A stretch of DNA of 64,000 bases from NCBI RefSeq assembly GCF_900230225.1, contig NZ_OCNH01000001.1:372001-436000 (forward strand), given 5' to 3'. Positions 43,979 through 53,086 of this stretch are shown here, one piece after another. Position 1 is the stretch's first letter. Every line of letters begins with the position of its first letter. This stretch comes from Spirosoma fluviale (GTDB lineage Bacteria > Bacteroidota > Bacteroidia > Cytophagales > Spirosomataceae). A program made the translations under genes and the position numbers. The notes beneath the pieces are model-generated. The model was not told where the DNA came from and searched no databases. It worked only from the letters and a program-made list of their open reading frames with translations.

Positions 43979-44584
43979 TTACTTCCGAAACGTTGTAATG
44001 GCTTCTTCGTAAATGCGTACTCCGGGGATATCCCGGACACCATTGGCAATATCAGCTTTTATGGCTCCCTCGTCGATAATCCAATAGCCGTTGGGGACCT
44101 GGTTTGGGTCGACAATGGCGTATGTCCATTTCATCTGTACGCCTTTTGGCTTCGCTACCAGGGCCACGTCGGGCATCAGCCAGGTTGTTTCGCCGGAATG
44201 GGTGATGGGTGTTTGGCTGGCCGCCTGGGCCTGCTGGTGTTCACGTACTCGTAATACTTCCCGATTGTAGTGCTCAACGGCATCTTTGAGCGGTTGCATG
44301 GCGGCCAGAATCGGCGCGGTCATCTCCTTCTCTATCTCCATCCAATCGTGCTTTTGTTTGTCGAGCTGGCGGGTGATCTTGAGCCGTTCGGCCGCAACGA
44401 GTTTAATTAACTCATGGCCCTGCGCAACGTGCTTAATAAGGGCTTCCTGTTGCTCGGGTGTGCCGCAAACCGCCGGTTGCCGACGAAGAAAGGCGACGTA
44501 GTCCGATAACGAAGATTGAAGCAGTTCGCGCCCGTTCGAGTCGGTTAGAGATAGGTCAGTGGTTGGTTTAGTTTCGGTATCCAT
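43979..44584 (-). CDS. Phage-like protein of unknown function
   Basis: A 201-residue soluble protein with a long coiled coil (about 60-130; VAAERLKITRQLDKQKHDWMEIEKEM) and a C-terminal domain MKWTYAIVDPNQVPNGYWIID, EGAIKADIANGVRDIPGVRIYEE. The WxYxIVDxxxVPxxYxxIDExxIKxxIxxGxRxIPGxRI pattern is familiar from phage and prophage proteins of unassigned role. There are no other phage genes next to it, so it may be an isolated remnant or a domesticated gene. Confidence in the phage link is moderate. Confidence 0.7.
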   Translation of the reverse strand: MDTETKPTTDLSLTDSNGRELLQSSLSDYVAFLRRQPAVCGTPEQQEALIKHVAQGHELIKLVAAERLKITRQLDKQKHDWMEIEKEMTAPILAAMQPLKDAVEHYNREVLRVREHQQAQAASQTPITHSGETTWLMPDVALVAKPKGVQMKWTYAIVDPNQVPNGYWIIDEGAIKADIANGVRDIPGVRIYEEAITTFRK

Positions 44585-44652
44585 ACCCCTAAAAGCATTT
44601 AGGCGGTATAAATGTTGTCTAAATCATGTTTAGAGCAGGTATTTTTGGTTGT

Positions 44653-46278
44653 TTATTTCGCCTGAATGAGTAAGTGTGTGATCTCACCTTTAGCCAGGCG
44701 AATAGGGTAGCCAGCCAGTAGAGCCCGACCCCTTACCGTGACGGTTTTCTGTGTTTTCGTATTGGTGAGTTTGTAGGCCTTGTTTTCGTCAATTGGATAC
44801 CATTCCTGAAACTGATTGATTCGCGGGTAATTGATCGGCAAGCGCATGAACTCCCGGTGAAAGGCTGGCGAAAAACGAAGTTTACCAGACCAGGCTTCGT
44901 TGGCTTGTACGCTGATATACAGGAAGTTTTCGTTTTTTGCAGCTCCAATGGTAACGGATTCCTGCCAGTTGGAGAGCCAGGTTCCGGACGTTTTCCAGAG
45001 ACAGTACATCAGCGTTGTGCGGGCAAAATTACCGTCGCCGTGCCAGCCTTCAATAATGCCCGACGGTTTCTGCTTGGCCCACATTACCTGCATCTCACTG
45101 TCAATCCATTCAGCCGCTGCGGGGCTTTTTTCGCGGAGGATTAAATTCAATGCTCCTTCAATGGAATCGGCATAGCCATCGCTGCTTTGCCCTTCCCAGG
45201 CATAGTTTTTATAGTGTTTATTCAGCGATTGCAGGGCCTTGAGCACCGCATCCCGGTAGGCAACATGCCCATCGGTGAGGTAAACCGTGTAACAGGCATT
45301 GAGCAGGTAACCCCAGGTGTCGGCCAGGGCCGGGTCCAGTAGTTGACCCGTCGATGGATTGATTTCATTGTAAAACAGCCCGTCGGCATTACGGCCTTTG
45401 TCGAGAATAAGGTCGAGCAGTTCGGTCATGTACGGTTGCCATTGTTTCTTTTTGGCCGGATTCAGTACGTGCATGGTGGCGTACACTTCTGACAGACCGG
45501 CAATAATCTCGCAGCCGTGGTCGCGCATCCGCAGGCGGGTGGAGGACCGGGTCAGGAGCCGTTTGTCGTTCAGGTAGTAATCGCCCAGCGCAACGGCTAC
45601 GTCGAGGTACTTCTGCTTCCGAGTAATCCAGTACATTCGGTTAAGTACCTGAAGCATATCGCCGTTCACTTCCACATCGGCGCTGTTGCCGTAGAAATTG
45701 CCCGTCAAATGGATGGGGATAGAAACAACGGGCAGCAGATCGTCGAGTATGCCTTCCATGCGCCGGAACCAGGGGGTGTTGGGGCCGAGCCATTCGGTGA
45801 GCGGAACAAGGCCATCTTTCATGTATTCGGCACTCCCGAAAATAACCTGACTGCTGTCGACCGGTTCTTTCAGAAACCCTTTTTTTGTGAATGAATACGT
45901 ATCGGGCAATCGGCCAATGCGCGAAGTCAGGCGTTGCTCGGTCTGCAACATGGTTTGCATTTTTCCGCTGAACAGGTCGTGGCGCAGTAACGACGCGGTC
46001 ATGACCATAAACGGGTAATTGTCTGCGGCTGCATCGTAGGCATTCCAGAAATGACGGCTATCGGTCAGGTTTCGCGGGATAAGACCCGTGCCGGAATCGG
46101 CTTCGGCCAGCCAGCCGTTGAGGTAATGCGCACACCGCCGGAAGCCGGTGTTGGCCAGACGCCCATTGACGGATGCCTGCTCAAAAAATGAATTTGGCGA
46201 TTGGGCAACTACGGGACTCGCCAGCAGGAGCGTCAGGAACAAAACCAAATAGGGGCGGGCGGTACGGCGGTACATCAT
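44653..46278 (-). CDS. Secreted alpha/alpha-barrel protein, glycosidase-like
   Basis: A 541-residue exported protein (signal peptide ending LLLASPVVAQ). The mature region is a helical toroid-like fold of the six-hairpin glycosidase type: WNAYDAAADNYPFMVMTASLL, NGDMLQVLNRMYWITRKQKYLDVAVALGDYY, MRDHGCEIIAGLSEVYAT, DTWGYLLNACYTVYLTDG and DGYADSIEGALNLI. The last about 100 residues form a beta domain (YKLTNTKTQKTVTVRG). No classical catalytic signature could be named. It is divergent from the sulfatase pseudogene; together they may once have formed a polysaccharide-degradation locus. Confidence 0.72.
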   Translation of the reverse strand: MMYRRTARPYLVLFLTLLLASPVVAQSPNSFFEQASVNGRLANTGFRRCAHYLNGWLAEADSGTGLIPRNLTDSRHFWNAYDAAADNYPFMVMTASLLRHDLFSGKMQTMLQTEQRLTSRIGRLPDTYSFTKKGFLKEPVDSSQVIFGSAEYMKDGLVPLTEWLGPNTPWFRRMEGILDDLLPVVSIPIHLTGNFYGNSADVEVNGDMLQVLNRMYWITRKQKYLDVAVALGDYYLNDKRLLTRSSTRLRMRDHGCEIIAGLSEVYATMHVLNPAKKKQWQPYMTELLDLILDKGRNADGLFYNEINPSTGQLLDPALADTWGYLLNACYTVYLTDGHVAYRDAVLKALQSLNKHYKNYAWEGQSSDGYADSIEGALNLILREKSPAAAEWIDSEMQVMWAKQKPSGIIEGWHGDGNFARTTLMYCLWKTSGTWLSNWQESVTIGAAKNENFLYISVQANEAWSGKLRFSPAFHREFMRLPINYPRINQFQEWYPIDENKAYKLTNTKTQKTVTVRGRALLAGYPIRLAKGEITHLLIQAK

Positions 46279-46425
46279 GATGGGTTCATTTCTTACCTAA
46301 AACCAGGTAGCTACCGGTTGCCTACTCATTTGTCCGGAAAGTTGGGGCGGTGCGCAAAGTAGCGATCGAGTAGCGTCTGCTTTTTTCGGTATTACCCTGT
46401 AGAATAAGCAAAAAGGCTACCCCAA

Positions 46426-47183
46426 ATGATAAATCTACGTAACCTGGTCCGGGTACCGCACTGGCTCGCTGTTGGATTGGTTCTTGTTGGTTTTCCTGTC
46501 ATTGGTGCGCCCAAGCCGCCCCCTAACATTATCATTTTTCTGGTCGATGATATGGGCTGGCAGGATACGTCCGTACCCTTCTGAAACCAGTTTACGGATC
46601 TAAACCGGCGTTATCACACACCCAATATGGAACAGCTGGCCAAAGAAGGGATGAAATTCACCGATGCGTACGCCACGCCCTTATGTACGCCCACGCGGAT
46701 TAGCTTGATGACAGGACTCAATGCTGCCCATCACCGCGTAACCAACTGGACTTCGCCCAACCTGAACACCAGCACCGATTATCCTGATACGCTGTTGAAC
46801 CTGGTAGCGTCGAATATCAACGGGCTTAGTCCGGTGGCGGGGGTGGAACGAACCATGCGGGCAACGCCCCTGCCTGCGTTGCTCCGTCAGCAGCAGTATT
46901 ACACGATTCATGCTGGGAGAGCACATTTCGGCCCGGCCGGAACCCCTGGTGCTGACCCTAAAAACCTCGGGTTTATGGTAAACATTGCCGGGAGTGAAAT
47001 TGGGCATCCTGCCAGTTATTTAGGGCAGGAAAATTACGATCATCCTGTGAAGGGGAAACCGAACCGAAATGCGGTACCTGGTCTGGAAGGCTACCACGGC
47101 AGCGAAGTTTTTTTGACCGAAGCCCTTACCCGCGAAGCCCTGAAAGCACTTGACCTGCCCGAGCAGAAAAAGCAGCGTTTAAC
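46426..47183 (+). pseudogene. Sulfatase, N-terminal part (in-frame stop, truncated)
   Basis: The reading frame starts MINLRNLVRVPHWLAVG with a signal peptide and continues PPNIIIFLVDDMGWQDTSVPF, the metal-binding start of sulfatases (Asp-Asp). At codon 53 (46582-46584) a TGA stands where the frame continues [22 protein letters not shown]. The formylglycine motif CTPTR (Cys87) is intact and is followed by [18 protein letters not shown]. The sulfatase match stops at about 47183, exactly where repeat copy A begins; the frame then runs on through unrelated sequence to 47307. About 88 C-terminal residues of a sulfatase reappear at 54724. The gene is therefore doubly inactivated. Confidence 0.88.
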
Positions 47184-47229
47184 TGGACGATCAATTTTAA
47201 TAACCCTCCAATATAATCCATCGCATACG
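47184..47229. repeat. Island repeat copy A
   Basis: A 46-bp sequence starting TGGACGATCAATTTTAATAA and ending CATACG, repeated at 51247 (about 78 percent identical over 46 positions by eye) and 54140. It begins at the exact point where sulfatase similarity ends. Confidence 0.8.
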
Positions 47230-47251
47230 GTACGCCTAGCAACTACTTGTA

Positions 47252-48646
47252 TCAGGCTTGCAGCTCAGGCGGGATTGGCCCACGAAAAGCGTCTTTTTTT
47301 TCAATGAGCGGTAGTTTGACGGGCCGATTCTGCCGGGCTGATTGATAAATCGCTTCCATGATCCGCTGATCCTGCAAGCCTTCCTCACCACTTGAATAGG
47401 GCGCCCGATTGTCCTGAACACACTGAGAAAAATAGTCCATCTCGGCCGCAAATTGGTTTTTGGGAACGATGCTGACCGTTTCCTGCCGAACAATTTCCCC
47501 ATCTGCCCTTGAGGTGGTCAATTTCTGACCCGTATAGGCATAGGCATTGTCCAACTCGTACCAGCCTCGCTCGGTCATGACCCGATACTTGCGGGAGTCA
47601 TGAACGTTGTAGTGGGTAGCACAGTTAACCATTACCCCACTGGGAAACTTCATTTGCCAGGAGCAGACTTCTTCTACTTCACTGAATAAGGGGTTCTCGG
47701 GATCGCTGTAGACGTAGGCTGACACTTCGATGGGTTCCTCACCCAACAGAAAGCGGGTCGTGTTCAGGCAATACAAACCAATGTCGGGCAGTGCTCCTCC
47801 ACCGGCCAGTGCTTTGATGTGCCGCCAGTGCCTGGGGTTGGCCGACGATTGGCAGTTGAAGGCGTCAACAAATTTAGGTTTTCCGTACTCGTTGGCCTGT
47901 ATTTTCTTCCGAATGTACTGGTTGAAGGGTTCATAGTGGATGCGGTAGGCAATCATCAATTTCCGATTCGCCTTTTGGCAGGCATCAATCATGGCCTGAC
48001 ATTCGGCGCTGGAGTTGGCCATCGGCTTTTCGCAGAGAATGTGTTTGCCCGCCTGCGCTCCCCGGATGGTATACTCGGCGTGCATGGAGTTGGGCAGTAC
48101 GATGTAAATAATCTGCACCTCCGGATTGTCCTTTAGCTGATCGTAGGTTTGATAGGTATAACAACTGCTTTCCTTGACCCCGTATTGCTGAGCGACCTTG
48201 CGCATCTTATCGACATTGCCGCTGACGAGTGCAGCCACTCGGGAGCGTTTACAACTGCTTAGGGCGGGCAGGATTTCGTCCAGCGAGAGATGGCCCAGAC
48301 CAACCACAGCATAGCCGATGCGCTGATTGAGGGGCAAGGGGGTGGGCGTGGGGGCTGACTTGCGATCAACATCTGATTTCCAGACTTCCAGTTCGATGGG
48401 CTGGCTGACATCGGTGGGGACTTCTGCGGGAGGAGAATAGGGGGGTGAGGTCGAAATTTTCTGACCCGTTGGGGTGTCGAAGCTGCTTCTTGTAGGCACT
48501 GGGTAAGAAGGGGATTGTCCGGTTGATTGACAAGCAGCTGTTACGCCACTAACCGCCCCTACTGTGAGAAGGCTAGCCGCCTTCAAAAACTGTTTGCGAC
48601 TAATAAACTCCTTGGTCGACAGATGATTCTCTTGCGATGCATTCAT
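47252..48646 (-). CDS. Gfo/Idh/MocA family NAD(P)-dependent oxidoreductase, exported
   Basis: From the ATG at 48646 the protein is 464 residues. The N-terminus has a Tat-like [24 protein letters not shown] with a possible lipobox Cys, then a Pro/Ser-rich linker (about 45-105). The Rossmann domain starts [21 protein letters not shown] (G-x-G-x-x) and includes the dinucleotide-side [11 protein letters not shown] motif (Glu-Lys-Pro); the C-terminal catalytic domain has [21 protein letters not shown], with the Asp-x-x-x-Tyr typical of glucose-fructose oxidoreductase-like enzymes. It is a periplasmic sugar oxidoreductase candidate and the first gene inside the sulfatase-interrupting island. Confidence 0.88.
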   Translation of the reverse strand: MNASQENHLSTKEFISRKQFLKAASLLTVGAVSGVTAACQSTGQSPSYPVPTRSSFDTPTGQKISTSPPYSPPAEVPTDVSQPIELEVWKSDVDRKSAPTPTPLPLNQRIGYAVVGLGHLSLDEILPALSSCKRSRVAALVSGNVDKMRKVAQQYGVKESSCYTYQTYDQLKDNPEVQIIYIVLPNSMHAEYTIRGAQAGKHILCEKPMANSSAECQAMIDACQKANRKLMIAYRIHYEPFNQYIRKKIQANEYGKPKFVDAFNCQSSANPRHWRHIKALAGGGALPDIGLYCLNTTRFLLGEEPIEVSAYVYSDPENPLFSEVEEVCSWQMKFPSGVMVNCATHYNVHDSRKYRVMTERGWYELDNAYAYTGQKLTTSRADGEIVRQETVSIVPKNQFAAEMDYFSQCVQDNRAPYSSGEEGLQDQRIMEAIYQSARQNRPVKLPLIEKKDAFRGPIPPELQA

Positions 48647-48895
48647 TTCGTTGAGCAGGTTATTCACTTGGTTTACCTGGCAGTATAACCCGGCGGATAA
48701 AATGGTTGTTAATAGAATTTTTAATAAAATTTTAATCCTATTCCACTTAAGATAGTCTGGTTTGGTTGGGTAACCTACGTGGGGGTCAAGCTTCACGATC
48801 AAATTGGCTCAAATCATCTAGTAGCGAAAGTGAGTAAGGGTTTGAGAAGGCAAAGTTTACCCACGTCAAATACGTGAGATAGATACTACTATATC

Positions 48896-49217
48896 ATGAA
48901 GTTAGGCTACGCCCGTGTCTCTGCCGCACGGCTGCGGCCGACCGTCGGCGAACCGGCGGGAAGTAATACGGGAACGAACTTTGGCAGGTTTGGCCTCCGC
49001 CCGTCGACGAGGTCAACTCTTAGGCCGTCGGAAAGGGTTATCAAAAGCCGGTGAGCAGAAAGCCCGCCTTGGTGAACGTCTCTACAAAGAAGCTAAGTAC
49101 CCGGTTGAACAAATCGCCCGCGAGTTACATATCTCTAAAACCACCCTGTATAAGTATCTCCGTCTACGCAGGGTCGAAATTGGTGCTTCAGTTGAAATCC
49201 CGATTGCCACAACTTAG
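48896..49217 (+). pseudogene. Serine recombinase (resolvase/invertase) remnant
   Basis: The start MKLGYARVSA (48896) is the N-terminus of a serine resolvase, including the catalytic Ser in YARVS. The normal catalytic domain is then missing: the frame changes and only the C-terminal part follows from about 48960 (VIRERTLAGLASARRRGQLLGRRKG, then the helix-turn-helix YPVEQIARELHISKTTLYKYLR). An internal deletion plus frame change of more than 100 codons is the simplest explanation. It cannot be active. It marks past mobile-element activity inside the island. Confidence 0.8.
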
Positions 49218-49441
49218 AAAATTGTAGCTATAGGTTATCTAACATTTATTAAACGAACATTTGTTAAATGCTTTGCTATAAAGCAGGTTGACATTTATCA
49301 GATGACCATTCAGAAACCCATTTAACACTTACTTTACCTTTCTAACTGCTCTTTTCAAGGCAGGCTGACGCTGGCTGTATTTGCAGGAAAGTGTTAAATT
49401 GACCTACGTATCTTTTGAAATGGCCTAGGCCGACAGTAGCT

Positions 49442-49657
49442 ATGATTTATCAACTGGAAATCGATGATCGCGACGAAACGGGAAGAGCTGTGTTGGCTTT
49501 CATTCGACAAATGGCCGCTACTAACAAAGCTACAAAGCCGCCTGTGGCTCTTAACCAGTCAAAATTGAGTGAACGTCCGTTTGGCACCATGAAGGGGAGT
49601 TTTAAGCTAATTCCCGACTTCAATGAGCCGTTGGACGAGCTGAAAGACTACATGTAA
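49442..49657 (+). CDS. Antitoxin of a VapBC-like pair
   Basis: From the ATG at 49442 the protein is 71 residues. It has an acidic/helical start (YQLEIDDRDETGRAVLAFIRQM) and a C-terminal FGTMKGSFKLIPDFNEPLDELKDYM, the toxin-neutralising tail seen in DUF2281-type antitoxins. Its stop overlaps the start of the PIN toxin (TAATG), typical of toxin-antitoxin operons. No DNA-binding domain is obvious. Confidence 0.85.
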   Translation: MIYQLEIDDRDETGRAVLAFIRQMAATNKATKPPVALNQSKLSERPFGTMKGSFKLIPDFNEPLDELKDYM

Positions 49658-50055
49658 TGCGCTTATGGATTGATACACATATATTGCTGTGGGTGCTGGA
49701 AGCTGATCCCCAGTTATCAGCCCGGGCAGCAGACTTTATCCGTAACACCACCAACGAAGTGTTTGTGAGTGCCGCTTCGCTGCTCGAAATTTCCATCAAG
49801 AAAAAGATTGGCAAACTGGACACCACCCGGTCATCTACTGAGATCTTTCAGGAAATGACCAGTATATTGGCCCTTCAGCTCCTGCCTATCCTGCCCCATC
49901 ATTTAGACGCTTATCAGGCGATCCCGCTTTATGAGGATCATCGCGATCCCTTCGACCGTTTATTAATTGCCACGGCTTTTGCCGACAATCCCACGTTAAT
50001 ATCCGACGATAGCAAATTTGATCGGTATGTGCCTTTGGTAACCTTGATTCGATAG
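49657..50055 (+). CDS. PIN-domain ribonuclease toxin (VapC-like)
   Basis: A 132-residue PIN-domain protein with the four acidic residues of the Mg-dependent RNase: Asp6 in RLWIDTHILLWVL, Glu in SLLEISIKKKIGKL, Asp in DPFDRLLIATA and Asp in LISDDSKFDRY. VapC-type toxins cut tRNA or rRNA; the target here is unknown. It is translationally coupled to the upstream antitoxin. Such pairs stabilise mobile DNA, consistent with the island context. Confidence 0.93.
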   Translation: MRLWIDTHILLWVLEADPQLSARAADFIRNTTNEVFVSAASLLEISIKKKIGKLDTTRSSTEIFQEMTSILALQLLPILPHHLDAYQAIPLYEDHRDPFDRLLIATAFADNPTLISDDSKFDRYVPLVTLIR

Positions 50056-50311
50056 CCTTCGACTTGACTTTTGTTTTCCCGCTTTAAACTAAAATTACCC
50101 TTATACATGACTGCACGATAATTCGTGTCACGAAGTTACAACGGGCGTTCTGGTATTGTGACAAAACAGATGTAGTGGAAAAGGGGATCGAATTTACCCC
50201 CTGAAAGCTGACAGGATGGCAGAGAAAGAAAAATTGGGGAAGCAACCTATACGAAGCAGGCTTCTCAACGAAAGAACCGGTTGAAAACGGCCTGACTGCA
50301 TCAAAAGACAA

Positions 50312-50351
50312 AACACCAAAAAAAACTGAGTGATCAGGGTTTTTTGGTGTT
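50312..50351 (-). terminator. Terminator for the AT-hook-like protein gene
   Basis: AACACCAAAAAAAAC (50312-50326) and GTTTTTTGGTGTT (50339-50351) form a hairpin overlapping the stop codon of the minus-strand gene; read on the minus strand it ends in a T-run. Confidence 0.7.
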
Positions 50352-50829
50352 ACTCAGTCACGGAATTCGATTTGGGCTTTCGTCCTCTTGGTTTACCGCT
50401 ATAGGCAGCGTTGGCAGCCGCTTTTTGAGGAGCGATCTTTAGTTCAAAGGCCGTCGTGCCCTCATATTCGAAAAGACGAATGATAAAGTCGTATTTTGTT
50501 TTGGCGAAATCAACGCCACTTTTGGTCAGGATAAGGGGGAGGGCCAGGGTATAGCTCTTGGCCGCTTTCTCGAAGGTGAAGGTTTCGGCATCGGTATGGT
50601 TGGGTACCAGGTACAGCGATTTAGCTTTGCGCTTTCCCTGGTCCATGCCTACTTTAAAGGACGTATTACCCAGATCGACCCCTAAATGAGCCACCGTTTT
50701 AGCGGGCAAAACGAGTTTTCCGGCGGCAGAAATATAACCGGTTAACACCAACTTAGCTGTTTTTTCGGCCTTAGCCTTAGGCGGTTGATTATCAGTAGGC
50801 GAAAAAAAATGAATCGAAGTGGCTTTCAT
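50350..50829 (-). CDS. Protein of unknown function with basic C-terminal AT-hook-like tail
   Basis: From the ATG at 50829 the protein is 159 residues. After a short N-terminus, a beta-rich domain follows (AKLVLTGYISAAGKLVLPAKTVAHLG, TSFKVGMDQGKRKAKSLYLVP, YTLALPLILTKSGVDFAKTKYDFIIRLFEYEG). The C-terminus is basic with SGKPRGRKPKSNS, resembling an AT-hook (GRP-like). It could bind DNA, but no family was recognised. An upstream start at 50898 would overlap the divergent gene and is rejected. Located inside the island. Confidence 0.7.
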   Translation of the reverse strand: MKATSIHFFSPTDNQPPKAKAEKTAKLVLTGYISAAGKLVLPAKTVAHLGVDLGNTSFKVGMDQGKRKAKSLYLVPNHTDAETFTFEKAAKSYTLALPLILTKSGVDFAKTKYDFIIRLFEYEGTTAFELKIAPQKAAANAAYSGKPRGRKPKSNSVTE

Positions 50830-50883
50830 GCAATTGGTTTTAAGACGTTTACCAAGAAACAAAGGTAGGCAATTTTGTATCGA

Positions 50884-51090
50884 ATGAAGATAGACCATGA
50901 GTTTAAGCAGAACGACTTAGTTATCCTGAGTAACCCGCAGGCGGCTCAAGAGTTGGCAGCGGCTAATCCTGACATTGACTGGCCAGTGCCGGTGATCAGT
51001 CAATATGGTCAGCGGGTGCATTGCTGGAACAGCCAACGGCGCGAATTTACGATCACCCTGAGTGCGACCGAGATCAGGAAAATTGACTGA
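50884..51090 (+). CDS. Small protein of unknown function
   Basis: From the ATG at 50884 a 68-residue acidic protein: MKIDHEFKQNDLVILSNPQA, then PDIDWPVPVISQYGQRVHCWNSQRREFTI. Composition and start context look genuine, and it is divergent from the AT-hook-like gene (54 bp between the ATGs). No family recognised. The function is unknown. Confidence 0.55.
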   Translation: MKIDHEFKQNDLVILSNPQAAQELAAANPDIDWPVPVISQYGQRVHCWNSQRREFTITLSATEIRKID

Positions 51091-51246
51091 TAAGACAGGT
51101 AGGCCAGGATGGGACAGCCAGTAAAAGGCATTCGCTACGGTATATGTCTCCTTTAAAAGAACCGCTTTACAAGTGCTGGCTGGCTTGAAACAACTATCTG
51201 ACTGGTACCTAAGTTATAATAACTGTTCATTCGCTTAGCGTTTCAT

Positions 51247-51293
51247 TGGACGATCAATTTCAATAACTATCCAATGCTATCCGTAGCCTACAG
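51247..51293. repeat. Island repeat copy B
   Basis: A 47-bp sequence starting TGGACGATCAATTTCAATAA and ending GCCTACAG. It is about 78 percent identical to copy A and about 81 percent to copy C by eye, in the same orientation. Confidence 0.8.
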
Positions 51294-51320
51294 ATTTTAT
51301 TATCCTTTTACTGCGATGCG

Positions 51321-51611
51321 ATGGTCGACGATCCTTACGTTCAATTCCGATATGCCGTGGATTATTTTTGTCAATTGCCCAACAACAGCTCGGCCCTTAG
51401 CCTGACACGCGCTTTCCAGGAAGTGCGGTCGGAGATGCATAATCTACTTGACTCGGTAGACGATGATGCTGTCATTCCTTTACAACCAGCCGGACGGCTA
51501 ATTGAATATGTCTGTCAATCCGAATTGGCTTCCTACTTACTCGGTGATGAATCTGCGCTGCCCAGACTGCGAAGAAAGGTGCGTCAGGCAGAGCAATTGT
51601 TGCCTGGCTAA
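51321..51611 (+). CDS. Small protein of unknown function
   Basis: A 96-residue helical protein: QFRYAVDYFCQLPNNSSALSL, EVRSEMHNLLDSVDDDAVIPL, and a basic C-terminal helix PRLRRKVRQAEQLLPG. No signal peptide or membrane segment. No family recognised. It begins 28 nt after repeat copy B. Confidence 0.5.
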   Translation: MVDDPYVQFRYAVDYFCQLPNNSSALSLTRAFQEVRSEMHNLLDSVDDDAVIPLQPAGRLIEYVCQSELASYLLGDESALPRLRRKVRQAEQLLPG

Positions 51612-52055
51612 ATGGTAAATTTCAAGGCCAGAGATTATGTTCTTTTCGTCCGCTACGGAATGAATTGGCGAAGGATTTTAAATTTTCCAGATTGGAATTG
51701 GCCGGTTTTCTGAACGGTTATTGTCCGGAGGGGATAACAAAATTCAATACCGGTTAACAACAATTCGTAGTGTAAGGAAGGTGGGCAAACAAATTTACAG
51801 AATGTTAAAGAGGGATTGGGTAACCCGTATGAATTAACAACTTGTTGCTAACTTTCGCCCGGTAAACCGGTTAAACTATTGTAAAGGCTGCTAGAAAGGA
51901 ATAGGTACAGCAATTTTTGGGTAAATAAGCGCAGCGACCTGACGGTCATCGGGTCTTGTTTCCACCGGCACCATCTGAGGGGCGCTATCCAAAAAATGCC
52001 GGGTTTTGTCAATGTACCCTCTCCGGTGATTCTAGCAGTAGCCAACTTTTTAACG
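51612..52055. other. Intergenic region without recognised genes
   Basis: 444 bp between the small helical-protein gene and the YedI-like gene. It holds AT-rich runs and no convincing ORF. A frame open from 51996 could extend the YedI-like protein, but the added residues are not family-like. Confidence 0.45.
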
Positions 52056-52967
52056 ATGCCTTCAGGACTCTTTGCTTTGTTAGATGATATCTCGGCGTTG
52101 GTAAAAGCCAGTGCCGCCAGTTTAGATGATGTACCGACTCAAGTAGCGAAAACGACCGGAAAAGTGTCGGGCATTGTCATTGATGACACGGCCGTTACAC
52201 CAAAATATGTGGTGGGGCTCGACCCCTCGCGGGAACTGGCTATTATTTATCAGATTGCTAAAAAATCGCTGATCAATAAACTTCTGCTATTAAGTCCAGC
52301 CGCCTTGTTGCTTGGCTATTTTGCCCCTTGGGCTATTACCCCTATTTTAATGGTGGGTGGTGCTTATTTATGTTTTGAGGGTTACGAAAAGGTTCATTCC
52401 CTGTTTAGCCACCCCGAGGGTATCACTGACCGTGAGCAGCTAAAAGAGATTACCCCCGAAGAACTGGAGAAGCAACGAGTGGGAAGCGCGGTTCGCACGG
52501 ATATCATTTTGTCGGCCGAAATTATGGCCATTGCGTATAGCCAGGTAACCGGCCAGGCGATTTTGAACCAGATTATGGTGATGGTGGCGGTGGCCGTTTT
52601 TATCACGGTGGCCGTTTATGGATTTGTTGGCTTGATCGTTAAAGCCGATGACATGGGACTACACCTGGCTAGTGATAAATACCCTCCTGCTATTCAGAAA
52701 GTAGGCCGTAGCCTGGTAAAATTTATGCCTCATTTCTTGAGTTGGCTGGGGTATGTCGGTACAGCGGCCATGCTGTGGGTAGGTGCCGAAATCATAGCGC
52801 ATGGCCTGCCGTTTACGGCTCATTTACTGCATGATTTAGAACAGAGCTTGTCCTCAATGCCAGTAGTCGCCTGGTTTGCCAAAGCCCTGGCCTGCGGAGT
52901 TGCCGGGCTTCTTGTAGGGTTTATCATTGAGAAGCTTGTGGTGTTGGTCAAGAGAACCTTTTTATAA
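52056..52967 (+). CDS. YedI-like DUF808 family membrane protein
   Basis: From the ATG at 52056 the protein is 303 residues, close to E. coli YedI (about 305). The match is strong throughout: SGLFALLDDISALVKASAASLDD at the N-terminus, the conserved GLDPSRELAIIYQIAKKSLINKLLLL, PWAITPILMVGGAYLCFEGYEKV, AVRTDIILSAEIMAIA, VAVYGFVGLIVKADDMGLHLA and a C-terminal helix GLLVGFIIEKLVVLVK. It has about six membrane helices. The function of DUF808 is unknown. Located in the island. Confidence 0.93.
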   Translation: MPSGLFALLDDISALVKASAASLDDVPTQVAKTTGKVSGIVIDDTAVTPKYVVGLDPSRELAIIYQIAKKSLINKLLLLSPAALLLGYFAPWAITPILMVGGAYLCFEGYEKVHSLFSHPEGITDREQLKEITPEELEKQRVGSAVRTDIILSAEIMAIAYSQVTGQAILNQIMVMVAVAVFITVAVYGFVGLIVKADDMGLHLASDKYPPAIQKVGRSLVKFMPHFLSWLGYVGTAAMLWVGAEIIAHGLPFTAHLLHDLEQSLSSMPVVAWFAKALACGVAGLLVGFIIEKLVVLVKRTFL

Positions 52968-53086
52968 CTCAGACGGATGCGTCTGACTGAATTTGACAGT
53001 AATTGAAAGCCAGCATTCACTTATTGGAAGATTTTCGTAAACGATTTTCCGAAGATACCTAAATCATCTGTAACGCATTATAGGAT

